Notes under the pieces: generated by a model
What the model saw: the letters and a program-made list of their open reading frames with translations, nothing else
Databases searched by the model: none
What the model was told of the DNA's origin: nothing
DNA from: Granulicella rosea
Lineage (GTDB): Bacteria; Acidobacteriota; Terriglobia; Terriglobales; Acidobacteriaceae
Direction of reading: 5' to 3'
Assembly (NCBI RefSeq): GCF_900188085.1
Contig: NZ_FZOU01000002.1
Location: 620,001-684,000, forward strand
DNA: 64,000 bases
Position numbers and translations under genes: made by a program
Shown here: positions 29,144-37,604 of the stretch, piece after piece
Numbering within the stretch: position 1 is the stretch's first letter
How the letters are laid out: every line of letters begins with the position of its first letter

Positions 29144-30532
29144 ATGTTTGAAAACCTCAGCGACAAGCTCCAGCGATCCTTCAAAAACCTCCGCGGCCAG
29201 GGCGCCATCACCGACGAGAACATCTCCGACGCCATGCGCGAGATTCGCCTCGCCCTCCTCGAGTCCGACGTCAACCTCGACGTCGCCACCAACCTCGTCG
29301 AGCAGATCCGCGCCAAGGCCATGGGCTCGCAGATCGCCACCGCCCTCTCTCCGTCCGAGCAGATCGTCAAGATCGTCCACGACGAACTCGTCGCGCTCCT
29401 CGGCAAGGACATCGCCAAGTTCAAGACCGCCAGCCAGCCGCCGTCCGTCATCCTGATGGCCGGCCTGCAGGGTTCGGGTAAGACGACCACCTCCGGCAAG
29501 CTCGCCGCATGGCTCAAAAAAGGCGGCCACCGCCCCATGCTCGTCTCGGTCGACGTCTACCGCCCCGCCGCGCGCGAGCAGCTCGCCATCGTCGCACGCT
29601 CCATCAACGCCAGCCTGTACGAAGGCAAGCTGATCGATGGCGAAGCCGCAACCGACTCCGTGCTCCGCCTCGCCAAGGAAGCCAAGCGCGACGCCGCCAA
29701 CTTCGGCTGCGACATCCTCATCGTCGACACCGCCGGCCGCCTCGGCATCGACCAAGTCCTGATGGACGAGATGGCCAGGCTCAAGGCGCTGCTCAACCCC
29801 AGCGAGATCCTCTTCGTCGCCGACGCCATGACCGGCCAGGACGCGGTCAAATCCGCCAAGGCCTTCAACGACCTCCTCACCATCACCGGCGCCGTGCTCA
29901 CCAAGATGGACGGCGACGCACGCGGCGGCGCGGCGCTCTCCATCCGCCAGATCACCGGCGCGCCCATCAAGTTCATCGGCACCGGCGAGAAGCCGGACGC
30001 CTTCGAACCCTTCCACCCGGACCGCATCGTCAGCCGCATCATGGGCATGGGCGACATCGCCACCCTGCTCGAGCGCGCGGAAGAAAAACTCGACCGCGGC
30101 AAGGCCGAAAGCTTCGCCAAGAAGGCCCTCTCCGGCGACGGCTTCTCGCTTGAAGACTTCCGCGAACAGCTCCGCCAGATCAAGAAGCTAGGCTCCATGA
30201 AGTCCATCATGAAGATGCTGCCTTCGGTCGGCCCCTTCGCCGGCATGGCGCAGGCAGCGGAAAACGTAGACGAGAAGCAGTTCGGCCGCGTCGAAGCCAT
30301 CATCAACTCGATGACCAACAAAGAGCGCCGCAACTCCGACATCATCAACGGACCCCGCCGCAAACGCATCGCCGCCGGCTCCGGCACCACGGTCCAGGAG
30401 GTCAACAACCTCCTACGGCAACACGCCCAAATGTCCAAGATGTTCAAAACCATGGGCGGCGGTGGCGGCATGAAGCAGCAACAAAGACTGATGGCTCAAA
30501 TGCAGCAGCAGAAACAAAAATTTGGGCGATAG
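29144..30532 (+). CDS. ffh: Signal recognition particle protein
   Basis: SRP54-family GTPase that binds signal sequences and 4.5S RNA and targets proteins to the membrane. The 462 aa show the N domain, G domain with GLQGSGKTTTSGKLA (about residue 106), DTAGRL, TKMDGDARGGAAL and GTGEKPD, and a Met-rich M domain (about 325-460) ending in GGGGGMKQQQRLMAQ. GATAAA precedes the ATG by 11 nt, and a GAAGAG ribosome-binding site lies between them. It is monocistronic; no 4.5S RNA gene is seen nearby. Confidence 0.97.
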   Translation: MFENLSDKLQRSFKNLRGQGAITDENISDAMREIRLALLESDVNLDVATNLVEQIRAKAMGSQIATALSPSEQIVKIVHDELVALLGKDIAKFKTASQPPSVILMAGLQGSGKTTTSGKLAAWLKKGGHRPMLVSVDVYRPAAREQLAIVARSINASLYEGKLIDGEAATDSVLRLAKEAKRDAANFGCDILIVDTAGRLGIDQVLMDEMARLKALLNPSEILFVADAMTGQDAVKSAKAFNDLLTITGAVLTKMDGDARGGAALSIRQITGAPIKFIGTGEKPDAFEPFHPDRIVSRIMGMGDIATLLERAEEKLDRGKAESFAKKALSGDGFSLEDFREQLRQIKKLGSMKSIMKMLPSVGPFAGMAQAAENVDEKQFGRVEAIINSMTNKERRNSDIINGPRRKRIAAGSGTTVQEVNNLLRQHAQMSKMFKTMGGGGGMKQQQRLMAQMQQQKQKFGR

Positions 30533-30549
30533 GATAGTAACACTGTATC

Positions 30550-31266
30550 TTATGGCTGCACCGTGCCAAGCTTTTGGTCTGCTTTGGCCTTTGCGATCGC
30601 AACAATCTGTTGCATTTGAAGGTCTCTGTTGTGACGGTTTATATACCAGTCGCTGAATAACGTCTCGATCAGACGTATCAGCAACTCTGCTTCGCCCGGA
30701 TCGACATCAATTATGAGATTTATGTCTTTTTCCATGTGAGCGCCAATATTCCCGATGCTTCTTATAGCGTCGATTGCAGCCCAAGTATTCGCATCCACCT
30801 TGTCCTTCAAGTCATAAATCTCGTCGACAAGCCGATTTTTTGAGATTTTCCAAAAATCGCGAATGATGCCTTGCAGACACCGACGCGAAAGCGTTGCCGA
30901 TGCTTTCGGACTGTCATTGAGAACCATGCACGCTTCTTCGTAGTCCTGTCGAACTGGCCCAGGAATGTAGTTCGGGAAAACTTTTGCGGTCGATTTCGGC
31001 CGAAGCTGCCAATTAATAAGTGATGGTCCGTCAATCGCTGAAAACGGTTGGCCAGCACCACTGTATTGCACCTTCGTTTTGTAAAGTGCCGCTTGGATGG
31101 AATATTCTTTGCATTCGAGATTTGGGCAAACTATGACGAAGGTTTGGAGGCGCAACAGCTTTTCGTCCTTGTTGTTATTGTTAAAATCATGCTCGGATCT
31201 GCTGATATTAGCGTTGGTAATGGTCGCGATCTGATTGCAATAAGGACAAGTCCATCCGCTTGGCAT
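30550..31266 (-). CDS. DUF4145 domain protein with N-terminal zinc-ribbon-like motif
   Basis: 238 aa. The N-terminus has WTCPYCNQ and VCPNLECKE, two Cys pairs likely to bind zinc. The middle and C-terminal part (YEEACMVLNDSPKASATLSR, RCLQGIIRDFW, IRSIGNIGAHMEKD, EAELLIRLIETLF) is the DUF4145 pattern. DUF4145 genes often accompany restriction or other defence loci; no such genes are adjacent. The gene is distinctly AT-richer than its neighbours and uses AT-ending codons, a sign of recent transfer. The GGGGAGAA site before ATG 31266 fixes the start. Confidence 0.85.
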   Translation of the reverse strand: MPSGWTCPYCNQIATITNANISRSEHDFNNNNKDEKLLRLQTFVIVCPNLECKEYSIQAALYKTKVQYSGAGQPFSAIDGPSLINWQLRPKSTAKVFPNYIPGPVRQDYEEACMVLNDSPKASATLSRRCLQGIIRDFWKISKNRLVDEIYDLKDKVDANTWAAIDAIRSIGNIGAHMEKDINLIIDVDPGEAELLIRLIETLFSDWYINRHNRDLQMQQIVAIAKAKADQKLGTVQP

Positions 31267-31327
31267 AACATTCTCCCCTGTACTCAGGTGTCAATAACAA
31301 GCATATCCCGGGATCGCATAGCGGGTG

Positions 31328-31382
31328 GCCCACATCTCACCGCCGAATCAGGTGCCCCGTATTTCGATACTCAGATGTGGGC
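31328..31382. repeat. Hairpin repeat with 10-bp arms (GCCCACATCT family)
   Basis: GCCCACATCT (31328-31337) and AGATGTGGGC (31373-31382) flank a 35-nt loop. The right-hand flank, GTGGGCCTCG ... GACTGCA, is shared with 40974-40997, marking a dispersed repeat. Confidence 0.6.
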
Positions 31383-31418
31383 CTCGCCCAAAGGACGACT
31401 GCACCCCTAATACTCAAA

Positions 31419-31449
31419 TTGACTCCTAGGCCGCAGGGTACGATAGAAT
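31419..31449 (+). promoter_or_regulatory. Promoter of the Phd-ParE pair
   Basis: TTGACT (31419-31424), about 19 bp, TAGAAT (31444-31449). A CCTAGG palindrome (31425-31430) sits in the spacer. A GGAGG site precedes ATG 31469. Confidence 0.45.
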
Positions 31450-31468
31450 CCAGCCAGCGGAGGACACC

Positions 31469-31759
31469 ATGATCGACACCACGCAGGAAGTCCACACCCT
31501 CGCCAGCTTCAACGAGCAGCCTGCCGACATGATCCGCCAGCTCAAGGCGACCCACCGCCCCATCACCCTCACCGTCGACGGCCATCCGGAGATCGTCGTT
31601 CAGGAGGCCGCCGCCTACCAGCGTCTCCTCGATCTCGCCGCGTTCGCCGAGGAAGAGCAGGCGATTCAGCAGGGTCTCGAAGATATGGAAGCCGGACGCG
31701 TTCAGCCGCTGGACGAGGTCTTTGAGGAGCTTCGGGTAAAGCATGGGATACCGCGTTGA
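31469..31759 (+). CDS. Phd/YefM-family antitoxin
   Basis: 96 aa. The N-terminal region LASFNEQPADMIRQLKATHR followed by PITLTVDGHPEIVVQEAAAYQ is the Phd/YefM fold with its 'prior-arm' beta hairpin; the acidic C-terminal helix (AFAEEEQAIQQGLEDMEAGR) should bind the toxin. It overlaps the toxin start by 17 bp, so both are translated together. The order antitoxin-toxin and the upstream promoter fit an autoregulated type II module. Confidence 0.9.
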   Translation: MIDTTQEVHTLASFNEQPADMIRQLKATHRPITLTVDGHPEIVVQEAAAYQRLLDLAAFAEEEQAIQQGLEDMEAGRVQPLDEVFEELRVKHGIPR

Positions 31760-32054
31760 AGTCTCCGCGCAAGCGAAACGCGACCTGAGCCGTATCTATC
31801 TGTTCATCGAAGCCTACGAGTCGCGAACAGCAGCAAAGTGGTTCAATCGGCTCCATGAGGACTTGCAGTCGCTCGCGAATATGCCCGAGCGCGCACCGCT
31901 GATCCGTGAAGGCCAGAACCTACGCCATCTCCTCTTCGGGACTAAGCCGCATATCTATCGCGTCATCTTCCGCATTCGCGAGGATCGCGGCACGGTAACG
32001 ATCCTATCGATACACCACGGCGCGCGGAAGCCGTTCAAGCCATCCGAACGCTGA
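31743..32054 (+). CDS. ParE/RelE-family toxin
   Basis: 103 aa of the RelE/ParE superfamily: VEVSAQAKRDLSRIYLFIEA at the N-terminus, then RLHEDLQSLANMPERAPLI, LRHLLFGTKPHIYRVIFRI and VTILSIHHGARKPF at the C-terminus. The terminal HGARKP and IYRVIF features favour ParE-like over ribosome-dependent RelE, but the target (gyrase or mRNA) cannot be decided from sequence. Partner of the overlapping Phd antitoxin. The convergent M20 peptidase gene ends 4 bp further on. Confidence 0.9.
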   Translation: MGYRVEVSAQAKRDLSRIYLFIEAYESRTAAKWFNRLHEDLQSLANMPERAPLIREGQNLRHLLFGTKPHIYRVIFRIREDRGTVTILSIHHGARKPFKPSER

Positions 32055-32058
32055 TCGC

Positions 32059-33318
32059 CTACTGCGCCAGCAAAAGCGTAATCAGCAACAGATTCTGCAC
32101 ACCCTTATAAGCATCCGTGCTGTCGTAGCTCTCACCAAGAGAGTGCGCGCCCTTGCCCGATCCGCCGCCGCCCAGCGTGACCGCCGGAATCCCGAGATGC
32201 ATCGGCACATTGGAGTCGGTCGAGCTGGCCTCGAGCCTTGGCGTACCCAGCTTCAGCGCCTCGATCGACGACTTCACCTGCGCGACAATCGCCGAATCAG
32301 CCGGAGTTTCGCCCGCCGGACGCACGCCGATCGACTCCAGCTTGACGCTCAGCTTACCCTTGTCGTGGCGAAAGGCATTCTCCTCGTCGAGCCCCTGTTG
32401 CACCGCGGCCTTGAACTTCCGGTCGACAGCATCCAAAGCCTTGGGATCGGACGAACGCTCATCGAACTCGAACCATGCCTCGAACGGGATCGAGTTCACC
32501 GACGTTCCGCCGCCGATTCGACCTGTGCTGTAAGTCGTCTTCGGCGTCGTGGGCACGTCGATGTCGGCGACATGCGCAATCGCCCGGCTCAGCGCGTGAA
32601 TCGGATTCGCCAGCCCGAACGCGCCATAGCTGTGTCCGCCCGGACCGGTAAAGGTCACGCGATAGCGGAAGCTGCCGACGCCAGTATTCACAATATGCAC
32701 CGGGTCATCGCCGTCGATCGAGATGAACTTGTCGATCTGGCCCTTCAGCGTCGTGTTGAAGAGTTCCTTCGCCCCGCGCGAGTCGCCGAGGCCCTCCTCG
32801 CCAACGTCCGCGACAAAGGTGACCGTCCCGTTCGTCTGGAGCTTCCCGCGCTGCATCGCGTCGATCAGCGCCAGCAACGAGGCGAGCCCCGTGCCATCGT
32901 CGCCGATGCCGGGCGCGGTCAGCACGTTGCCGTTGCGCTTCACGCGAACATCCGTACCCTCGGGAAAGACCGTGTCGAGATGCGCGGCGATCACAAGATG
33001 AGGATGCGGCTGCATGCCCGGCCGGTCGCCGAGGATGTTCCCTACCGCGTCCGTCCGGACGTTCTGCAACCCGGCTTCGGTGAAGAGCCGCTTCAGCTCC
33101 GCGCCGCGTACGCTCTCGTGGAACGGCGGTGCGGGGATCTCGGTCAGGCGAATCTGCTCTTCGATAAAGTGCGGCTGGCGCGCCTCGACCGACTGCATCG
33201 CGGCCTGAACCGCCGGGTCGGCGAGCAGTTGCGCGGCGGTCTTACCCTGGGCCAAAACTACAACAGCCGGGGTCAGGCAGACCGCGGCTGCAAGCCTTGC
33301 AAACGAGCTGAACCTCAT
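32059..33318 (-). CDS. Secreted M20-family metallopeptidase
   Basis: 419 aa with a signal peptide (RLAAAVCLTPAVVVLAQG). Zinc ligands of the M20 family are visible: His in IAAHLDTVF, bridging Asp in GIGDDGTG, the Glu pair in DVGEEGLGD, Asp in SIDGDD and the C-terminal His in GKGAHSLGES. The lid/dimerisation segment contains GPGGHSYGAFG. It resembles tripeptidase/PepT-like M20 peptidases that act on short peptides, here in the periplasm. A GGAGAA site precedes the start. The substrate is inferred only from family. Confidence 0.92.
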   Translation of the reverse strand: MRFSSFARLAAAVCLTPAVVVLAQGKTAAQLLADPAVQAAMQSVEARQPHFIEEQIRLTEIPAPPFHESVRGAELKRLFTEAGLQNVRTDAVGNILGDRPGMQPHPHLVIAAHLDTVFPEGTDVRVKRNGNVLTAPGIGDDGTGLASLLALIDAMQRGKLQTNGTVTFVADVGEEGLGDSRGAKELFNTTLKGQIDKFISIDGDDPVHIVNTGVGSFRYRVTFTGPGGHSYGAFGLANPIHALSRAIAHVADIDVPTTPKTTYSTGRIGGGTSVNSIPFEAWFEFDERSSDPKALDAVDRKFKAAVQQGLDEENAFRHDKGKLSVKLESIGVRPAGETPADSAIVAQVKSSIEALKLGTPRLEASSTDSNVPMHLGIPAVTLGGGGSGKGAHSLGESYDSTDAYKGVQNLLLITLLLAQ

Positions 33319-33342
33319 CGAATTCTCCGCCAGTCGAAACGT

Positions 33343-33810
33343 TTACATCGCAGGCTTAGGCGCAGCCGGCGGCATCTCATGCGGCTTGGGGACAAAGGCC
33401 GGCGGCTTGGCCATGCCGCGGTGGCAGGTGCCGCAGCCTACGGGCGCCGGCGCGGGCGTGCTGCCGAGCGCGGCCAGATACTTCGCGTTGATCTCGGCGG
33501 TCATGCGGATCATCGTCCGCGCCTTCTCCTTCATCGGATTGGCGTCCGAGGCGAAGTCGTTACGTTTGGTCTCGGGATTCTTTGCGTGGCAGTACGAGCA
33601 CTCCACGCCGAGTTCGTCCTCGTACGCGTGCATGTACTTGATCGTCTCGTCGCCGGAGATGTCCTTCGGCAGCGCCTGGATGTTGGTCGGCTTGGGACGC
33701 GGTCCGCGCGGCGGCTGCGGCGCGGCGGGCGCCTGAGCCAACGCGCAGACGGCCGCGCCGAGAAGGAAGGTGAGGCTCAAAAACGAAGTCCGGCGAAGCT
33801 GCACGCTCAT
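33343..33810 (-). CDS. Small periplasmic c-type cytochrome (reaction-centre-cytochrome-like)
   Basis: 155 aa. A signal peptide (FLSLTFLLGAAVCALAQ) precedes a Pro-rich linker and two heme-c sites, VECSYCHAKN and VGCGTCHRGM. The segment NIQALPKDISGDETIKYMHA and the DDFASDANP/MKEKARTMIRM layout are characteristic of Acidobacterial cytochromes related to the photosynthetic reaction-centre cytochrome subunit. It probably carries electrons in the periplasm; the partner is unknown. It lies 24 bp upstream of the peptidase gene on the same strand. Confidence 0.88.
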   Translation of the reverse strand: MSVQLRRTSFLSLTFLLGAAVCALAQAPAAPQPPRGPRPKPTNIQALPKDISGDETIKYMHAYEDELGVECSYCHAKNPETKRNDFASDANPMKEKARTMIRMTAEINAKYLAALGSTPAPAPVGCGTCHRGMAKPPAFVPKPHEMPPAAPKPAM

Positions 33811-33990
33811 AGTCGTCCGTTCCTTGTTGGATCGTTGAATGGCTGAAGGCTGGTCCCGATGGAGAGAAGAGTATCACCCGCTCACCGGCCCATCAAGCCG
33901 CGCCGGATAAGTCCAGGCGCAGGATAACGACTCTCTATACCCGGCAGTGCGACGCATGGCCTCAGATGCGGCTGCCGCTCGTGCTTAGGG

Positions 33991-33996
33991 TAATCT
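33991..33996 (+). promoter_or_regulatory. -10-like hexamer TAATCT, 7 nt before the 34004 gene
   Basis: GGGTAATCTTTCAGTTATGG: TAATCT, seven bases, ATG; no Shine-Dalgarno sequence. Confidence 0.5.
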
Positions 33997-34003
33997 TTCA
34001 GTT

Positions 34004-34819
34004 ATGGATCAGATTCAATCACCCCCCACGGCTGCGAAGTCCGGAGCCAGTTCGCTGCTCGTTCGCATCCTGCTGACGCTCGCCTTCCTTGTACTGGGCT
34101 ATGAGTTCAGTCTCTTCGCGCTGCAGCACTCGCCCAGCTTCTGGTATGTTCCGGCGGCGGTGCTGTTGTTTGTGGGCGGCTTCCTGTGGTTCTGGCCGGC
34201 CATTGCGGCGGCGTTTTCGCTGCCGCTGACGCTCGCGCTGTTGCTCATGATGCTGACGTTGGGTCCGTGGCGCTGGGTTGCGAATCGTGGACCAGGGTTC
34301 TCCGCGATCCTGGTGCTGCTGGCCGCCGCCGCCGTCTGCGTGGCGCAGATTCGCCGCCACGGCGTGGCGCAGAAGGCGCTGACGACTGCGGTCGTGCTGC
34401 TGATCGTGGCTCTTGCCGTGGATCGCGCCTTCACCAACCGCGTCGAACTGCGCGGCTTCGATATGTCCTGGACCGCGGACGGCGTCGACCCGGTGGGCGA
34501 CCCGGTCGAGCCCAACGCCAAAGGCGAGAAGCCCGTTCTCCTCTTCCTCAAGGTCGGCGGCGGCTTCTGCTACGACGCCATCTTCTCCGAAGATCTGCGC
34601 CGCATGCTGAACACCGAACACAAGCCGCTGGTCCACGTCGTCTACAACGAGTTCCACACCTTCGGACGAGCGACCGATTACAACGTGCATTCGGTCGAGG
34701 GCATGATTCTGAACGAAGGCCGCAAGCCGGTCATCGCCAACCCCGACGGCTATCACGGCATACTCCTGAGCGGCGGCGATCAAGCCGATGCTCCCGCAAG
34801 CTGCCCTCAGTATCCATAA
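34004..34819 (+). CDS. Membrane protein of unknown function
   Basis: 271 aa. Four or five hydrophobic segments occupy residues ~18-145 (LLTLAFLVLGYEF, VPAAVLLFVGGFLWF, LPLTLALLLMMLTL, AILVLLAAAAVCV, AVVLLIVALAV). The remaining ~120 residues form a soluble domain with KPVLLFLKVGGGFCYDAIFS and a His/Tyr-rich stretch. I recognise no family. It is a single gene, ended by a strong hairpin 2 bp after the stop. Confidence 0.8.
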   Translation: MDQIQSPPTAAKSGASSLLVRILLTLAFLVLGYEFSLFALQHSPSFWYVPAAVLLFVGGFLWFWPAIAAAFSLPLTLALLLMMLTLGPWRWVANRGPGFSAILVLLAAAAVCVAQIRRHGVAQKALTTAVVLLIVALAVDRAFTNRVELRGFDMSWTADGVDPVGDPVEPNAKGEKPVLLFLKVGGGFCYDAIFSEDLRRMLNTEHKPLVHVVYNEFHTFGRATDYNVHSVEGMILNEGRKPVIANPDGYHGILLSGGDQADAPASCPQYP

Positions 34820-34820
34820 C

Positions 34821-34855
34821 GCAAAGCGGCTCCCGAACATTGGGAGCCGCTTTGC
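34821..34855. terminator. 14-bp perfect hairpin, bidirectional terminator
   Basis: GCAAAGCGGCTCCC (34821-34834), 7-nt loop, GGGAGCCGCTTTGC (34842-34855). It lies between two convergent genes that end at 34819 and 34865. Confidence 0.85.
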
Positions 34856-34864
34856 ACTGCGCCG

Positions 34865-35788
34865 TTACTGCGGCGCGAGCTTGCCGTCGAAGGTCGTGCA
34901 AGCCCCCGGGTCACCCGTGCTCAGCCCCTTGCGGAACCATGAGATGCGCTGCTCGCTCGAGCCGTGGGTGAAGCTCTCCGGGCTCACTGCCCTGCCGCTC
35001 ATCTTCTGCAGATGGTCGTCGCCGACCGCCGCCGCGGCCTTCAACGCGCCGTCAATATCCTTGTCGTCGATGATCTTGCGCTGCTGCGTGCTGTGGCCCC
35101 ACACGCCGGCGAAGCAGTCCGCCTGCAGCTCCAGATCGACCGAGAGCGCGTTCTTCTCGGACGGATTCGCCTGCACCATCCGCACCTCGCGACCTTCGAT
35201 GCCCAGCAACTTCTGCACGTGATGGCCCAGCTCGTGCGCAATCACATACGACTGCGCGAAGTCGCCTGTATCGCCGCCGAACTTCTTCAACTCATCCCAG
35301 AAACCCAGATCGATATAGACCTTTTCGTCCTGCGGGCAGTAGAACGGCCCGGTCGCCGACTCCGCCGTGCCGCAGCCCGACTGCGTACGCCCGCGAAAGA
35401 TGACCAGCTTCGCATGCCGGTAGGTCTTGCCCTTGGACTGGAAGATCTGCGTCCAGGTCTTCTGCGCGTCGTCCAGCACGAAGCTGATCAACTGCACATC
35501 GCGATCCTCACCCGCCGGATGCGACTGCGCCGCGGGGCGCGAAGAACTCTGGTCCTGATCCACCGGGGCACTCCGACTTACCGTCGAACCGCCACCGCCC
35601 CCCGAGAACAAGCTGCCCAGAAAATTATGCCCTGTCACCAGACTGATGATGACCACGATGACCAACCCGCCAATTCCCAGGCCGCCACCGCCGCCCAGGT
35701 TGAATCCGCCGCCTCCGCCGCCGTCGTCGCCCGACGAGTCCCGTCGATCCTCGATATCGCCGCTGGTCCCACCCGGTGTCCATTCCAT
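34865..35788 (-). CDS. Neutral zinc metallopeptidase (YpfJ-like)
   Basis: 307 aa from ATG 35788, 7 nt after GGAGG. The N-terminal ~60 residues are Gly/Asp-rich with one membrane segment (GIGGLVIVVIISLVTG), so the protein is anchored with its catalytic domain outside. The family motif is complete: YVIAHELGHHVQ (HExxH, about residue 190), VDLELQADCFAGVWGH with the downstream Glu ligand, and two Cys (GCGTAE, FYCPQDEKVYID). It matches the YpfJ/PF04228 type. The frame stays open far upstream, but that region overlaps the divergent glycosyltransferase gene and is not coding. Confidence 0.92.
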   Translation of the reverse strand: MEWTPGGTSGDIEDRRDSSGDDGGGGGGFNLGGGGGLGIGGLVIVVIISLVTGHNFLGSLFSGGGGGSTVSRSAPVDQDQSSSRPAAQSHPAGEDRDVQLISFVLDDAQKTWTQIFQSKGKTYRHAKLVIFRGRTQSGCGTAESATGPFYCPQDEKVYIDLGFWDELKKFGGDTGDFAQSYVIAHELGHHVQKLLGIEGREVRMVQANPSEKNALSVDLELQADCFAGVWGHSTQQRKIIDDKDIDGALKAAAAVGDDHLQKMSGRAVSPESFTHGSSEQRISWFRKGLSTGDPGACTTFDGKLAPQ

Positions 35789-35869
35789 GTCGTGCCTCCG
35801 CCCTCCATTCTCTCCCGAGTGAGATGCAGCCAGGCGAGATTTCGCGGAACGAATTTGCATCGCACAGCG

Positions 35870-35875
35870 TATCTT
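35870..35875 (+). promoter_or_regulatory. -10-like hexamer TATCTT, 6 nt before the glycosyltransferase start
   Basis: GCGTATCTTTCTGGCATGAG: TATCTT, six bases, ATG 35882. Supports this start over longer versions. Confidence 0.4.
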
Positions 35876-35881
35876 TCTGGC

Positions 35882-37456
35882 ATGAGCACAACCGTCGTCC
35901 GCCCACGGGATGAGAGCCTCGCCGCTGCCCTGCGCCTTGCGAGCGGCTTCGGCTTGCTGGTCTTCGTCTTCCACGTTGCCATGAACCTCCTGCAGCGGCA
36001 TCTCGGCTACGGCTACTTTCGGGACGAGATGTACTACCTGATGTGCGGCCGTCACCTCGCCTGGGGATACGTCGACCACGGACCGCTCGTCGCCGTGCAG
36101 GCGCGGCTGGCGGAGACGCTCTTCGGCGATTCGCTCGCCGGCATCCGCATGCTCAGCGGACTGGCCGGCGCGGCACGCATCTTCCTGACCGGCCTTCTGG
36201 CCTGGTCTCTCGGCGGCCGGCGTCCCGCGCAGGCGCTCGCCATGACCGGCGTCCTCGTCGCGCCGGAGTATCTCGCGCTCGACGGCTTCCTCTCCATGAA
36301 CTCGGTCGAGTCGATCTTCTGGATGCTGTGCCTGCTCGCCGTCATCCTGATCCAGCGCGGCGGGTCCGAGCGGCTCTGGCTGCTCTTCGGCGTCGCCGGG
36401 GGTCTGGGACTGCTGAACAAGCCGTCGATGACCTTCTTCCTCGTCGCGCTGCTGGCAGGTCTGCTGCTCACGCCGCAGCGCCGACTGCTCGCCAGCCGAT
36501 GGGCCGCGATCGGCGTCGGCGTACTGATTCTGATCGCGCTGCCGAATCTGCTGTGGCAGATTCACAACCACTGGCCGACGCTTGAATTCCTCTCCAACGG
36601 TCGCAAGGAGCACAAGAACGTCGCACTCCCGCCGCTTGCCTTCCTCGGCGCGCAGATCGTCGCGCTGCACCCGCTGAACCTGCTGCTATGGGGCGCGGGC
36701 GTCGTTTGGCTGGTGCGCAACGCCGCATGGCGCTGGGCCGGCATCGCGTACCTCCTCTTCCTGGCGGCGATGATGGCGATGCACGCCAAGGACTACTACG
36801 TCATGCCGGTCTACCCCGTGCTCTTCGCCGCCGGCGGCATCGCGTGGGAGGGCTTCTACGGCAAAAGCCGCGGCGTGCAGGCCGGGCGCCGCTTCGCCTT
36901 CCCGGTTCTGCAGACCGCGCTGGTGGTCACCGGACTCATCATCCTGCCGTTGTCGACGCCTATCTTCACCCCGCCCACGTGGCTCGCGTATACAAAGGCC
37001 ACGCACCTTTACAACATCGGCGGCAATTCAGAGAACACAGAAAACGGCCCGCTGCCGCAGTTCTTCGCCGACCGCTTCGGCTGGCAGGAGGAGGTCGACG
37101 AGATCACCAGGATCTACAACTCGCTCTCGCCGGAAGATCGCGCCAGGACGGCTATCCTCTGCTCGAACTACGGCGAAGCCTCGGCCATCAACATGCTCGG
37201 ACACGGCCTGCCCACGGCCATCAGCGGACATAACAACTACTACCTGTGGGGCACGCATGGCGCCACCGGCGAGGTCGTCATCGTCGTCTCCGGCGGCACG
37301 GTCGCCGACATGCAGGAGAACTACGCCGACGTCCAGATCGCAGGCCGCATGGACCACCCGCTCGCCATGCCCTACGAGCATCGCAACATCTACCTGCTGC
37401 GCCACCGCAAGCTGAACCTGACGGCGGATTGGCTGGCGCTCAAACACTACATTTGA
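35882..37456 (+). CDS. Glycosyltransferase family 39 (ArnT/PMT-like) membrane protein
   Basis: 524 aa with about eleven membrane segments. The first periplasmic loop carries the catalytic motif YFRDEMYYL (about residue 41), as in GT39/GT83 enzymes that transfer sugars from polyprenyl-phosphate donors. AWGYVDHGPL and LNKPSMTF follow. The C-terminal ~130 residues are periplasmic. The acceptor (lipid A, protein or polymer) cannot be told. The start at ATG 35882 is set by the membrane topology and the nearby TATCTT; the frame is open upstream through the convergent protease gene. Its last codons are duplicated downstream (37428-37586). Confidence 0.9.
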   Translation: MSTTVVRPRDESLAAALRLASGFGLLVFVFHVAMNLLQRHLGYGYFRDEMYYLMCGRHLAWGYVDHGPLVAVQARLAETLFGDSLAGIRMLSGLAGAARIFLTGLLAWSLGGRRPAQALAMTGVLVAPEYLALDGFLSMNSVESIFWMLCLLAVILIQRGGSERLWLLFGVAGGLGLLNKPSMTFFLVALLAGLLLTPQRRLLASRWAAIGVGVLILIALPNLLWQIHNHWPTLEFLSNGRKEHKNVALPPLAFLGAQIVALHPLNLLLWGAGVVWLVRNAAWRWAGIAYLLFLAAMMAMHAKDYYVMPVYPVLFAAGGIAWEGFYGKSRGVQAGRRFAFPVLQTALVVTGLIILPLSTPIFTPPTWLAYTKATHLYNIGGNSENTENGPLPQFFADRFGWQEEVDEITRIYNSLSPEDRARTAILCSNYGEASAINMLGHGLPTAISGHNNYYLWGTHGATGEVVIVVSGGTVADMQENYADVQIAGRMDHPLAMPYEHRNIYLLRHRKLNLTADWLALKHYI

Positions 37457-37586
37457 AAACCATGGCTTCACGGAGCGAAACCAGTGCGCCCATTGGCCGA
37501 CGCTCAAACACTACATCTGAAGGTCATGGCTTCATGGTGCGAAACGGGTGCGCCCATTGGCCGGCGCTCAAGCACTACATCTGAAA
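37428..37586 (+). repeat. 64-bp tandem repeat, 2.5 copies, duplicating the 3' end of the glycosyltransferase gene
   Basis: Units begin at 37428, 37492 and 37556 (the last is partial). Each starts ATTGGCyGgCGCTCAAaCAC and runs through the TGA of the glycosyltransferase (LALKHYI stop), so the terminal codons and stop occur three times. Copies differ at several bases, so the duplication is not brand new. Confidence 0.85.
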
Positions 37587-37591
37587 CCGGC

Positions 37592-37597
37592 TAGACT
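37592..37597 (+). promoter_or_regulatory. -10-like hexamer TAGACT, 7 nt before rsmA start
   Basis: GGCTAGACTGGAAGAGATGT: the hexamer, GGAAGAG, ATG. The gap itself contains a weak ribosome-binding site. Confidence 0.45.
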
Positions 37598-37604
37598 GGA
37601 AGAG

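Noticed and set aside
34964-35881. Upstream in-frame extension of the glycosyltransferase gene
   Set aside because: It runs through the zinc protease gene on the other strand; the membrane protein clearly begins at ATG 35882.
37428-37586. CRISPR-like array
   Set aside because: Units are directly adjacent 64-bp copies with no spacers and include the end of a coding gene; no cas genes are present.
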